From NCBI GenBank assembly GCA_046303115.1, contig JBKCGZ010000194.1, positions 1-31,518 on the forward strand: a DNA stretch of 31,518 bases, written 5' to 3'. Positions 17,784 through 26,276 of this stretch are shown here, in pieces. How positions within the stretch are numbered: the first letter of the stretch is position 1; each line of letters begins with the position of its first letter. The notes beneath the pieces were generated by a model. That model had not been told where the DNA came from. It saw nothing but the letters and a program-made list of their open reading frames with translations, and did no database searches. Position numbers and translations under genes: made by a program. Origin of the DNA: CAINEC01 sp046303115 (lineage in GTDB: Bacteria > Bacteroidota > Bacteroidia > AKYH767-A > OLB10).

Positions 17784-17791
17784 TATCTTTG
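17784..17791 (+). promoter_or_regulatory. guaB -7 element TATCTTTG
   Basis: TATCTTTG fits TAnnTTTG and ends 27 bases before the guaB ATG. It starts 3 bases after the preceding terminator. No TTG is present at the -33 distance because that stretch is the terminator stem, so the upstream half is poor. Confidence 0.5.
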
Positions 17792-17818
17792 ACCGCCAAT
17801 AAACCCTTGCAATTCTTT

Positions 17819-19288
17819 ATGAAAAAGAACAATCCTAAATTTATTGGCGAAGGCCTTACCTACGATGATGTTTTATTAGTGCCGGCCTACTCGGAAGTGA
17901 TGCCGAGAGATACGAATACCACTAGCCTTTTTACTCGTAAAATCCCAATTAACATCCCAATTATTTCGGCAGCAATGGATACTGTTACTGAATCTGCGAT
18001 GGCGATTGCTATGGCACAAGAAGGTGGTATTGGCGTTTTACATAAAAACATGTCGATTGAACAGCAAGCGGCTGAAGTTCGTAAGGTTAAAAGAAGCGAA
18101 AGCGGGATGATTCAAGATCCAGTTACATTGGAAGAAAATGCAACTATCGGGGACGCTCTTAAAATAATGCGCGAAAATAAGATTGGTGGAATTCCAATCA
18201 TCAACAAGCAAAATAAATTAGTCGGCATTTTAACTAACCGCGATTTACGTTTTGAGAAAGACGCAAAAAAGAAAGTGAGTCAAGTGATGACCGCTGAAAA
18301 TTTGATTGTTGCCAAAGGCGCTACTTCACTTCAAAAAGCAGAGCTGATTTTACAAGAACATAAGATTGAAAAATTACCGGTAGTTGATAAGACAGGGAAA
18401 TTGATTGGGCTTATTACCTACAAAGACATCATAAAATTTAAGTCAAGACCTAATTCCTGCAAAGATGAATTCGGGCGATTAAGAGTTGCAGCCGCAGTTG
18501 GAGTAACGGGAGATACATTGGATCGCGTAACAGCATTAAAAGATGCTGGGGTTGATGCCATTGTTATTGATACAGCACACGGTCATTCGAAAGGAGTATT
18601 AGAAACTTTGAAAAAAGTTAAAAAGACATTCCCGGGACTACAATGCGTAGTTGGAAATATTGCTACTGCTGATGCAGCTTTAGCACTTGTAAAAGCAGGT
18701 GCAGATGCGGTTAAAGTTGGCATTGGACCCGGTTCTATTTGTACAACTCGTGTTATTGCTGGTGTGGGCGTGCCTCAATTATGGGCGGTTCTCGAAGTTT
18801 CAAATGCATTAAAAGGTACAGGAGTTCCTGTTATTGCTGATGGTGGAATTCGTTTTACAGGTGACGTCCCTAAGGCATTAGCTGCCGGTGCATCAACGGT
18901 AATGGTTGGATCCTTATTAGCAGGAACAGAAGAATCGCCGGGTGAAACCATGATTTATGAAGGACGAAAGTTCAAAGTTTATAGAGGAATGGGCTCAATT
19001 GAAGCTATGAAACAAGGGAGCAAGGATAGATATTTTCAAGATGCTGAAGATGATATTAAAAAGCTGGTTCCGGAAGGTATTGTAGGTCGTGTACCTTATA
19101 AAGGAACCGTTGGAGAAGAAATCTATCAGTTAGTTGGTGGTTTAAAAGCTTCGATGGGATACTGCGGTGCAAAAGGAATAAAAGAATTACAGTCGGCACA
19201 GTTCATTAAAATCACTTCAAGTGGTATTAAAGAAAGTCATCCACACGATGTATCAATTATCCGCGAAGCACCAAATTATAGTCGTTGA
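17819..19288 (+). CDS. guaB: Inosine-5'-monophosphate dehydrogenase
   Basis: GuaB oxidises IMP to XMP with NAD, the first committed step of GMP synthesis. From the ATG at 17819 the protein is 489 residues, the usual bacterial length; reading from an upstream GTG/ATG-like codon near 17741 would translate through the terminator and is rejected. The start LTYDDVLLVPAYSEV is diagnostic. Two CBS domains (about 95-150 and 155-210, with GGIPIINKQNKLVGILTNRDL and KLPVVDKTGKLIGLITYKDI) sit inside the barrel. The catalytic loop GIGPGSICTTRVIAG contains Cys308, and VPVIADGGIRFTGDV plus YRGMGSIEAM form the rest of the IMP site. It stands alone between a terminator and the next promoter, and no purine riboswitch is evident in its short leader. 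Confidence 0.98.
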   Translation: MKKNNPKFIGEGLTYDDVLLVPAYSEVMPRDTNTTSLFTRKIPINIPIISAAMDTVTESAMAIAMAQEGGIGVLHKNMSIEQQAAEVRKVKRSESGMIQDPVTLEENATIGDALKIMRENKIGGIPIINKQNKLVGILTNRDLRFEKDAKKKVSQVMTAENLIVAKGATSLQKAELILQEHKIEKLPVVDKTGKLIGLITYKDIIKFKSRPNSCKDEFGRLRVAAAVGVTGDTLDRVTALKDAGVDAIVIDTAHGHSKGVLETLKKVKKTFPGLQCVVGNIATADAALALVKAGADAVKVGIGPGSICTTRVIAGVGVPQLWAVLEVSNALKGTGVPVIADGGIRFTGDVPKALAAGASTVMVGSLLAGTEESPGETMIYEGRKFKVYRGMGSIEAMKQGSKDRYFQDAEDDIKKLVPEGIVGRVPYKGTVGEEIYQLVGGLKASMGYCGAKGIKELQSAQFIKITSSGIKESHPHDVSIIREAPNYSR

Positions 19289-19358
19289 AATCCGTTTAAC
19301 ATTTGATTAACAGTAGCGATTATTTTTCACTCTAATTTCATAAAATAAAATACTAATC

Positions 19359-19391
19359 TTGTCTCTAAAAGGCAATACTTGATTACATTTG
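19359..19391 (+). promoter_or_regulatory. Promoter of the periplasmic chaperone operon
   Basis: TTG at 19359-19361 and TACATTTG at 19384-19391 are 22 bases apart, slightly long but within the range seen in flavobacterial promoters. The -7 element ends 29 bases before the ATG at 19421. It lies in a 132-base gap after guaB that otherwise shows nothing I can name. Confidence 0.6.
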
Positions 19392-19420
19392 TCCACTCGA
19401 AAAATTAATAATTTCATAGA

Positions 19421-21484
19421 ATGAAAAAAGCGTTTGTATTACCAGTAATTTTAATTCCTCTATTTGCAAGTTTCAGCTCTCTTGCACAAGTTAATTCAGA
19501 CTCAAAAGGATTTAAGCCTTCTCCATCTAACAAGTCAGCTGTAAAAGTCGGTAACCAGGCTGCACCAGTTGTTGCTCCAAAACCAGTTATAGATCCCATT
19601 TTACTGAATATTGGTGAGGAGCAAATTCCCCGATCTGAATTTGAACGAGTTTTTAAGAAGAATAATAAAGACTCTGTATTCACTGAAAAATCTGTTCGCG
19701 ACTATTTGGATTTGTATGTGAACTATAAATTGAAAGTTAAAGAAGCAGAATCTTTAAAAATGGATACTAGCGAAAATTTTAAAACGGAATTAGCAGGTTA
19801 TAGAAAACAATTAGCACAACCTTATTTAACAGATAAAAACGTTAGTGAACAATTAGTAAAAGAAGCCTATGACCGTTTGAAAAATGATGTGCGTGCAAGC
19901 CATATTTTGATTAAATGCAACAACGAATCATTACCCAAAGATACTGTTATCGCATACAATCGTGCTTTAAAAATTCGTGAAATGATTTTAAAAGGTGCTG
20001 AATTTGCAAAAGTGGCTCGTGACTCTAGTGAGGATCCATCAGCGAAAGATAATGGTGGTGATTTAGGATATTTTACGGGAATGCAAATGGTATATCCTTT
20101 TGAAACAGCAGCATACAACAATAAAATTGGGTCCTTATCAATGCCTGTAAGAACTAGATTCGGATATCATATCATAAAAACAATTGATATGCGTCCTGCA
20201 CAAGGAGAAATACATGTTGCACATTTAATGGTTAGGATGCCAAAAGATGCAAATGACTCAATCATTAAAATTGCTGAATCAAAAATCAAGGAAGCACAAG
20301 CAATGTTAAACAGTGGAGCATCTTGGGATACAGTAGTAACAAAGTATAGCGAAGATAAGGCTTCTGCAAAAAAAGGTGGTGACCTGGCATGGTTTGGAAC
20401 AGGTCGTATGGTACCAGAATTTGAAAAGGCGGCATTTGCTTTACAGAAAGATGGAGAAATTTCTTCAATCGTTAAAACAACTTACGGCTGGCATATCATC
20501 AAGCGTTTAGAAAAAAGAGGAATGCCAACTTTCGAAGAAAAGAAAGGAGAACTTCGTCAGATGATTATGCGTGATAGTAGAAATGAAACGAGCCGCTTGA
20601 GCATGGTTAATAAGATCAAAGCTGAATATCGTTTTAAAGAAGTTCCAAAATCAAAAGATGCATTCATCAACACCCTTGATACATCACTTGCTAGTGGCGA
20701 ATGGGACTTGAAAAAAGCAGATAGTTTTAATGGATATCTTTTTTCTTTAACTGATTCAACAGGAACGGTTAAAAACTACTCGGTTCAAGACTTTGCAAAA
20801 TATATTTCGACACATCAAACAAAAAGAGCAAGTAGTAGTCCTCAGGTAATTGGTTATAGTATGTACGACCAATGGATGCAAGAAGAAGTATTAGCATTTG
20901 AAGAAGTACGCTTAGATTACAAATATGTTGACTTCAAAAACTTGATGAAAGAATACCGTGATGGAATTTTATTATTCGACTTAACAGACAAGATGGTTTG
21001 GACAAAAGCTGTTAAGGATACAATTGGATTACAACAGTTCCATGAAAAAACTCAAAACAATTATATGTGGGGAGAGCGTTGCAGTGCAACAATTTTCCAA
21101 TGCAATAACGAATCTACTGCTACTGATTTCAGAAAGCAATTAGTGAAAGGTAAAAAGTCGATGGATGACATTATGGCTGTTATCAACAAGAAGACGCCCA
21201 ATGCTATCACAAAGAAAGATGGTAAATATGCTCACAGCGAAAGTGAATTAATTGAAAAAACAAAATGGGTAGAAGGAATTAGCAACCCAATTAATCTTTC
21301 TAATAACTGGTATATTGTTGATTTGAAAATTCTACCTCCTATGCCTAAATCATTAAATGAGGCTAAAGGATTAGTTACATCTGACTATCAATCGGCACTT
21401 GAAAAAGAATGGGTAGATGAATTGAAAGCAAAATATCCAGTGAAAGTTAACCAAGAAATCCTTCAAACGATCTGGTCTAAATAA
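19421..21484 (+). CDS. Periplasmic peptidyl-prolyl isomerase with two parvulin domains
   Basis: This 687-residue protein is predicted to be exported (MKKAFVLPVILIPLFASFSSLAQ) and to assist folding of envelope proteins. A proline- and alanine-rich linker (about 30-58) leads to a SurA-N-like helical region (60-155) with ILLNIGEEQIPRSEFERVF. Parvulin domain 1 covers about 157-255 (VRASHILIK, GGDLGYFTG, RFGYHIIKT) and domain 2 about 264-363 (IHVAHLMVR, GGDLAWFGTGRMVPEFE, TYGWHIIKR). Residues 370-687 are a long C-terminal region with no named domain that I recognise, similar in style to the large PPIases of Bacteroidota. It starts an operon: its TAA overlaps the next ATG by one base, and a SurA gene follows. 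It may be a SurA paralogue specialised for outer-membrane or T9SS clients. Confidence 0.9.
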   Translation: MKKAFVLPVILIPLFASFSSLAQVNSDSKGFKPSPSNKSAVKVGNQAAPVVAPKPVIDPILLNIGEEQIPRSEFERVFKKNNKDSVFTEKSVRDYLDLYVNYKLKVKEAESLKMDTSENFKTELAGYRKQLAQPYLTDKNVSEQLVKEAYDRLKNDVRASHILIKCNNESLPKDTVIAYNRALKIREMILKGAEFAKVARDSSEDPSAKDNGGDLGYFTGMQMVYPFETAAYNNKIGSLSMPVRTRFGYHIIKTIDMRPAQGEIHVAHLMVRMPKDANDSIIKIAESKIKEAQAMLNSGASWDTVVTKYSEDKASAKKGGDLAWFGTGRMVPEFEKAAFALQKDGEISSIVKTTYGWHIIKRLEKRGMPTFEEKKGELRQMIMRDSRNETSRLSMVNKIKAEYRFKEVPKSKDAFINTLDTSLASGEWDLKKADSFNGYLFSLTDSTGTVKNYSVQDFAKYISTHQTKRASSSPQVIGYSMYDQWMQEEVLAFEEVRLDYKYVDFKNLMKEYRDGILLFDLTDKMVWTKAVKDTIGLQQFHEKTQNNYMWGERCSATIFQCNNESTATDFRKQLVKGKKSMDDIMAVINKKTPNAITKKDGKYAHSESELIEKTKWVEGISNPINLSNNWYIVDLKILPPMPKSLNEAKGLVTSDYQSALEKEWVDELKAKYPVKVNQEILQTIWSK

Positions 21485-22383
21485 TGACATTTAACTTAAA
21501 ATATACCGATCACTTTCTGAATAACCTAGTTGTTATTTGCGGAGTGGTCGGTATGTTTTTTTTAATGGCATGTAACAAAAGCAACAAAGCAACAACCGAT
21601 AAAACAATTATCGCGAAAGCATACGATAATGAACTTTATCTTGAAGATATAAAGAAAAATATTCCAGCAGGAACTTCGAAAAAAGATAGTATCGCCATTC
21701 TCCAAAGCTACATTCAAAACTGGTTGCAGAAGCAGGTGATATTAAAATTAGCTGAGGACAATCTGGATGAAGAATTAAAAAATGTAGATGAGCAATTAGA
21801 AGAATATCGTAATTCATTAATGGCATACGCCTATGAGCGAGAGTATATCCGTGAAAAACTAGACACAACCATTTCATCCGAAGAAATTGAAAAATACTAT
21901 AACGAACACCCTGAAAATTTTCAGCTAAAAGATAATATCGTTAAATGTATCTTCTTAAGAGTCCCTAAAAATGCTCCTAAAATTGATCGTTTACGAGTGC
22001 TTTATAAATCTGAAAAAGATAACGACAAACAACAGCTTCAGAATATTTGCTATCAATATGCAACCGACTACTACTTCAACGAAAATGAATGGCTACTGTT
22101 TGATGACTTACTTAAAAAAGCTCCAATTAGTGCTTACGATAAGGAGCAATATTTAAAAAACAACCGATTTATTGAAGTCACTGATTCAACTTCAATTTAT
22201 TTTATTAATATTAAGGGATTCAAAATAAAAGAGAGCTTATCACCTTTGAATTTTGAAACTGATAACATTCGTAATTTGATAATTAATAAGCGCAAACTTG
22301 ACCTGATTGCCAAAATGGAAAAAGACGCTTACAACAATGCTATAAAAGAAAAAGATGTCGAGATTTTATTACCTAAGAAATAA
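21484..22383 (+). CDS. Predicted lipoprotein, SurA N-domain-like, no parvulin domain
   Basis: The 299-residue product starts with a hydrophobic leader ending in FLMAC, a lipobox with Cys30, so it is probably a lipoprotein; the basic n-region is far from the core, which makes the signal somewhat unusual. After this, AKAYDNELYLEDIKKNIPAG with DSIAILQSYIQNWLQKQVILKLAEDNLD resembles the helical chaperone segment of SurA/PpiC proteins. ISSEEIEKYYNEHPENFQLKDNIVKCIFLRVP resembles the lead-in to a parvulin domain, but the GGDLG and GYHII marks are absent. It is placed between two isomerases with overlaps of 1 and 29 bases, which argues for a joint chaperone role. The start at 21484 is supported because later Met codons cut off most of the signal peptide. 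A terminator-like hairpin lies in the signal-peptide codons. Confidence 0.75.
   Translation: MTFNLKYTDHFLNNLVVICGVVGMFFLMACNKSNKATTDKTIIAKAYDNELYLEDIKKNIPAGTSKKDSIAILQSYIQNWLQKQVILKLAEDNLDEELKNVDEQLEEYRNSLMAYAYEREYIREKLDTTISSEEIEKYYNEHPENFQLKDNIVKCIFLRVPKNAPKIDRLRVLYKSEKDNDKQQLQNICYQYATDYYFNENEWLLFDDLLKKAPISAYDKEQYLKNNRFIEVTDSTSIYFINIKGFKIKESLSPLNFETDNIRNLIINKRKLDLIAKMEKDAYNNAIKEKDVEILLPKK
21503..21563 (+). terminator. Terminator-like hairpin inside the lipoprotein coding start
   Basis: ATACCGATCACT (21503-21514) pairs with AGTGGTCGGTAT (21543-21554) over 12 bp with one G-T wobble. Inside it AATAAC (21520-21525) pairs with GTTATT (21532-21537) around a 6-base loop. The two 5-base links between (TTCTG and TGCGG) can form four G-T pairs and one C-C mismatch, so the stem is nearly continuous. 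One G and then eight T residues (21556-21563) follow. This is the form of an intrinsic terminator, although it lies in codons 7-27 of the lipoprotein gene. It could act as an attenuator opened by ribosomes. Function is inferred. Confidence 0.6.
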
Positions 22384-23728
22384 ATTATTTTTATTACTGA
22401 TTATACTTTTTACCAATCAATCTTTTTCTCAGACATCTGAAAATATTGTTGATCAGATTGTAGGTGTGGTTGGAAATAATATCGTTCTTAAATCAGAAGT
22501 TGAGTCCCAGTATGCCCAACTAATTGCACAGGGAACTCCGGATGCCATCGATTTAAAGTGTAGAATACTTGATCAACTTTTACTGAATAAACTATTACTA
22601 CATCAAGCAAACATTGATAGCTTAAACGTTGAAGAATCACAGGTAAATCAAAAAATTGAAAGCAACCTCTCCTACTTCATTCAGCAAATTGGTTCGGTAG
22701 AAAAACTGGAACAATACTATGGTAAATCGATTGCAGAGTTAAAGGAAGAATTCAAACCTTTAATCAGAGAACAATTACTTGCGCAGCAAATGCAAAGCAA
22801 GGTAACCAAAGGTGTTAGCTCCTCACCTGCAGATGTTAGAACCTTTTTCAATAAAATTCCGAAAGACAGTTTGCCGTATGTAAATGCTGAATTAGAATAT
22901 GCGCAAATAGTACATTATGTCCCTGTAAGTGATGAGCAGAAGAAAGAAGCAAAAGATAAATTAAAATCGATTCGCGATCGAATTATTAACGGAGAAGATT
23001 TTTCTACCCTAGCAGTTCTTTATTCTCAGGATATTGAAAGTGCGAAGCAAGGTGGAGAACTAGGATTTGTAAATCGTGGCGACCTTGTTCCAGAGTTTAG
23101 TGCTGCGGCTTTTAAACTTAAAAACAATGTTGAAATTTCAGAAATCATTGAATCGCCCTTCGGATATCATATAATTCAACTTATTGAAAGAAGAGGAGAA
23201 AAAATAAACGTTCGTCATATTCTTTTACGTGCTGTAACTCAAGCGGATGATTTAGTAACTGCTCAGTCTTTTTCAGATAGTATTGCTAATTTGATTCGAT
23301 TAAATAAAATTTCATTTAATGAAGCAGCAGAAAAATTTTCTGATGATACAGAAACAAAATTGAGTGGTGGAATTGTAATTAATGCAGCAACAGGTTCTAC
23401 TAAATTTGAGTCAGACCAAGTTGATCCTAACGTATTATTCTCAATTGATAAAATGGCTATTGGTGAAGTATCCTCAGCTACATTAATTACTACAAGAGAC
23501 GGCAAACAAGCTTATCGTATCTTGAAATTAATGAATAGATCAGAACCGCATCAAATGAATCTTACCGATGATTATCCGAAATTGCAGGAGCTTACATTAA
23601 GTGAAAAACAAAATACGGCCTTGCAAAACTGGAAGAATAAAAAAGTAGCAACTACTTATGTTCGCATTGCAGAAGAATATCAAAATTGCGAAACATTAAA
23701 AGATTGGTCATTAAACACAGCAAAATAA
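22355..23728 (+). CDS. surA: Periplasmic chaperone / peptidyl-prolyl isomerase SurA
   Basis: SurA escorts outer-membrane proteins through the periplasm. The 457-residue product has a signal peptide (NKLFLLLIILFTNQSFSQ), then the SurA opening VDQIVGVVGNNIVLKSEVE (32-50) and an N-terminal helical chaperone domain with QLLLNKLLLHQA. Parvulin domain 1 is about 180-281 (AELEYAQIVHYV, GGELGFVNRGDLVPEFS, SPFGYHIIQLIERRG) and domain 2 about 284-390 (INVRHILLR, LSGGIVIN). The second domain is less typical and may not be catalytic. The ATG at 22355 overlaps the preceding gene by 29 bases and is the only start that retains the signal peptide, which suggests coupled translation. A MoxR gene follows after 11 bases. 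Confidence 0.95.
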   Translation: MSRFYYLRNKLFLLLIILFTNQSFSQTSENIVDQIVGVVGNNIVLKSEVESQYAQLIAQGTPDAIDLKCRILDQLLLNKLLLHQANIDSLNVEESQVNQKIESNLSYFIQQIGSVEKLEQYYGKSIAELKEEFKPLIREQLLAQQMQSKVTKGVSSSPADVRTFFNKIPKDSLPYVNAELEYAQIVHYVPVSDEQKKEAKDKLKSIRDRIINGEDFSTLAVLYSQDIESAKQGGELGFVNRGDLVPEFSAAAFKLKNNVEISEIIESPFGYHIIQLIERRGEKINVRHILLRAVTQADDLVTAQSFSDSIANLIRLNKISFNEAAEKFSDDTETKLSGGIVINAATGSTKFESDQVDPNVLFSIDKMAIGEVSSATLITTRDGKQAYRILKLMNRSEPHQMNLTDDYPKLQELTLSEKQNTALQNWKNKKVATTYVRIAEEYQNCETLKDWSLNTAK

Positions 23729-23739
23729 AAAATTAAAAT

Positions 23740-24711
23740 ATGAAATCATTTTCTTCGGATGTTGAAGCAGTAGACGCATTACGTCTTTCCTACGCTGACT
23801 TAAGAGCTGAAATCGGGAAAGTTATTGTTGGACAAGATCAAGTTGTTCAGGATTCTTTGATCTCCATTTTCTGCAATGGTCACTGTTTACTAGTAGGTGT
23901 TCCTGGTTTAGCAAAAACATTATTGGTTAATACAATTGCAAGAGTATTAGGATTAAGCTATAATAGAATTCAGTTTACTCCTGACTTGATGCCAAGTGAT
24001 ATTATCGGAACAGAAATCTTAGATGAAAACAGACAATTCAAATTTGTTAAAGGTCCTTTGTTTTCGAATATCATTTTAGCAGATGAGATTAACCGTACTC
24101 CTCCTAAAACACAATCAGCTTTATTAGAAGCGATGCAGGAAAGAGCGGTAACGGCTGCGGGTAAACGTTATGAATTACCTTCTCCATTTTTTGTACTTGC
24201 TACACAGAACCCTATTGAACAAGAAGGAACTTACCCACTTCCAGAAGCGCAATTAGATCGTTTTATGTTTAATGTAACGTTAGACTACCCTACTCTTCAG
24301 GAAGAAATTATGGTTGTAAAAAATACAACGGGTAATTACAATCCTGAATTAAAAAACATCTTGACAGGAGAAGAAATTTTATACTATCAACAATTAATCA
24401 GAAGAATTCCTGTGCCTGATAATGTTTTAGAATTTGCAGTTAAGTTAACTGCTAAAACTCGTCCTAATACAGATATGGCTGCGAGCATTACCAACGAATA
24501 TTTAAGTTGGGGAGCAGGACCAAGAGCTTCGCAGTTTTTAGTTGTAGGTGCTAAATGTCATGCAGTGTTAAATGGAAAATACTCTCCGGATATTGAAGAT
24601 GTAAAAGCAATTGCACCAGCAATTTTACGTCACCGTATCGTTAAAAATTTCAAAGCAGAAGCAGAAGGTATTTCAGTAGAAGACATCATTCAGAATCTTC
24701 TTAAAGATTAA
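23740..24711 (+). CDS. MoxR-family AAA ATPase
   Basis: This 323-residue AAA+ ATPase belongs to the MoxR family, chaperone-like ATPases that usually mature or activate protein complexes with von Willebrand A partners. The Walker A motif is GVPGLAKT (53-60), Walker B is IILADE (111-116), followed by INRTPPKTQSALLEAMQE, a strong MoxR signature, and FVLATQNPIEQEGTYPLPEAQLDRFMF with sensor 1 and the arginine region. The C-terminal lid domain (SWGAGPRASQFLVVGAKCHA) is complete. In many Bacteroidota a MoxR gene is followed by DUF58 and Bat-type genes, but here trxB comes next, so partners must lie elsewhere if they exist. It is 11 bases after surA and likely belongs to that operon. Confidence 0.94.
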   Translation: MKSFSSDVEAVDALRLSYADLRAEIGKVIVGQDQVVQDSLISIFCNGHCLLVGVPGLAKTLLVNTIARVLGLSYNRIQFTPDLMPSDIIGTEILDENRQFKFVKGPLFSNIILADEINRTPPKTQSALLEAMQERAVTAAGKRYELPSPFFVLATQNPIEQEGTYPLPEAQLDRFMFNVTLDYPTLQEEIMVVKNTTGNYNPELKNILTGEEILYYQQLIRRIPVPDNVLEFAVKLTAKTRPNTDMAASITNEYLSWGAGPRASQFLVVGAKCHAVLNGKYSPDIEDVKAIAPAILRHRIVKNFKAEAEGISVEDIIQNLLKD

Positions 24712-24786
24712 TTTAAACAATCAGTAAAAATAGAGTTTCAGGTAATTAATATTTGAAATTGAAATACAATATTATTTTATAGTCAC

Positions 24787-25731
24787 ATGTCAAACACAAC
24801 AGAAAAAGTAAAATTATTAATCATAGGTTCTGGTCCTGCTGGATATACTGCTGCTATTTACGCTGCTCGTGCTGATCTTAAACCAGTTTTATATCAAGGC
24901 TTACAGCCAGGAGGTCAATTAACGATTACAACTGAAGTTGAAAATTATCCAGGTTATCCTGTAGGAGTACAAGGTCCGGAAATGATGATGGATTTTGAAA
25001 AGCAAGCAAAGCGCTTTGGAGCTGATATTCGTTTTGGTTATGCAACATCGGTTGACTTTACAAGCAATCCTAAAAAAGTTGTTGTTGATGAAAAGCATAC
25101 AATTGAAGCAGATGCAGTTATCATTGCTACTGGTGCAAGTGCTAAATGGCTTGGACTAGATTCGGAAAAAAGATTAAACGGATTTGGTGTGAGTGCATGT
25201 GCTGTATGTGATGGATTCTTTTTCAGAGGACAAGAAGTAGCAATTGTAGGTGCAGGCGATACAGCTGCTGAAGAAGCGTCTTATCTTGCTAAATTATGTA
25301 GTAAGGTGACCATGCTTGTTCGTAAAGGTGAAATGAGAGCAAGTAAGGCAATGATTCATCGTGTAGAGAATACCCCGAATATTGAAATTTTATATCATCA
25401 CGAAACAGTTGAACTTTTAGGAGAGCAATCTGTGTCTGGTGTGAGAGTTAAAAACAATCAAACTGGAGAAGAAAAAGAAATTGCAATCACCGGATTTTTT
25501 GTTGCTATTGGACATGAACCTAATACGCAAATATTCAAAGGTGCATTAGACCTTGATTCTAACGGTTACATCGTAACGAAACCAGGAAGTACCTATACAA
25601 CTGCAGAAGGAGTATTCGCTGCTGGCGACGTACAAGATCATGTTTATCGTCAGGCAGTAACTGCTGCAGGAAGTGGCTGTATGGCTGCATTAGATGCTGA
25701 AAGATGGCTCGCAGCTAAAGGAATTCATTAA
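24787..25731 (+). CDS. trxB: Thioredoxin-disulfide reductase
   Basis: TrxB transfers electrons from NADPH through FAD to thioredoxin in the cytoplasm. The 314-residue protein is of normal length. FAD binding is shown by GSGPAG (14-19) and by TAEGVFAAGDVQDHVYRQAVTAAGSG near the C-terminus. The redox-active disulfide is CAVC (138-141) within SACAVCDGFFF, and NADPH binding is shown by GAGDTAAEEA (155-164). PGGQLTITTEVENYPGYP is the usual family block. It follows moxR after a 75-base gap in which I see no clean promoter; AATATTTG at 24749-24756 differs by one base from the -7 consensus. The protein is complete and unremarkable. Confidence 0.98.
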   Translation: MSNTTEKVKLLIIGSGPAGYTAAIYAARADLKPVLYQGLQPGGQLTITTEVENYPGYPVGVQGPEMMMDFEKQAKRFGADIRFGYATSVDFTSNPKKVVVDEKHTIEADAVIIATGASAKWLGLDSEKRLNGFGVSACAVCDGFFFRGQEVAIVGAGDTAAEEASYLAKLCSKVTMLVRKGEMRASKAMIHRVENTPNIEILYHHETVELLGEQSVSGVRVKNNQTGEEKEIAITGFFVAIGHEPNTQIFKGALDLDSNGYIVTKPGSTYTTAEGVFAAGDVQDHVYRQAVTAAGSGCMAALDAERWLAAKGIH

Positions 25732-25739
25732 AATTGAAA

Positions 25740-26273
25740 ATGGTGAAAAGAGAAATTCTTTTTTCGTTTTTTTGTTGGTGTTGTTTTATGAGCAATGCGC
25801 AATCGCCTGTTGACTCAACTAAGCGTGTTCATTCGGTTAGAAAAGCAACTATATTATCTACCATTTTGCCTGGCGCAGGACAAGTGTACAACAGAAAATA
25901 CTGGAAGGTTCCGTTGGTGTATGCGGCTTTAGGAGCTACTGCTTACTACATCAATTACAACAATAAAAATTACAAACAGTACAACGATGCCCTTATAAGA
26001 AGGTATGATTCCGATAATACGAATGAACTATTTACAGAGATCAGTAATGATAACCTGCGTATTTTAAGTGATGGCTATCGTCGTAATCGTGATTTATCTT
26101 TTGCAGCCGCAACCATAGTTTATGTATTGAATATTATCGATGCACATGTTGATGCGCATTTGTATACTTTCAATGTGAGTGATGATTTAACCCTAAAAGT
26201 GGAACCCGCATTTGTTCCATCGTTTGCAAACCGTCCTCCACATTCAGAATTAAAATTTACCTTAAAATTCTAA
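25740..26273 (+). CDS. DUF5683 membrane protein
   Basis: The 177-residue protein is of unknown function and matches the DUF5683 family of Bacteroidota by its core RKATILSTILPGAGQVYNRKYWKVPLVYAALGATAYYI (about 35-73), where LPGAGQVYN-K-WK is diagnostic. A signal peptide or first membrane segment (REILFSFFCWCCFMSNAQ) precedes it, and a second hydrophobic stretch is LSFAAATIVYVLNIIDAHVDAHLYTF. I prefer the ATG at 25740 over a TTG at 25734. In many relatives the gene stands between parB and dapB; here parA and parB are absent and trxB precedes, while dapB, lepB and WbqC follow in the usual order. It probably sits in the inner or outer membrane with one or two hydrophobic segments. Confidence 0.85.
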   Translation: MVKREILFSFFCWCCFMSNAQSPVDSTKRVHSVRKATILSTILPGAGQVYNRKYWKVPLVYAALGATAYYINYNNKNYKQYNDALIRRYDSDNTNELFTEISNDNLRILSDGYRRNRDLSFAAATIVYVLNIIDAHVDAHLYTFNVSDDLTLKVEPAFVPSFANRPPHSELKFTLKF

Positions 26274-26276
26274 TTG

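Noticed and set aside
17741..17818. Upstream extension of guaB by 26 residues
   Set aside because: It would translate the terminator and the promoter, and the residues do not match the family; the ATG at 17819 gives the normal length.
24749..24756. AATATTTG as a trxB promoter
   Set aside because: First base departs from TAnnTTTG and no matching -33 TTG was found; left as a remark in the trxB entry.
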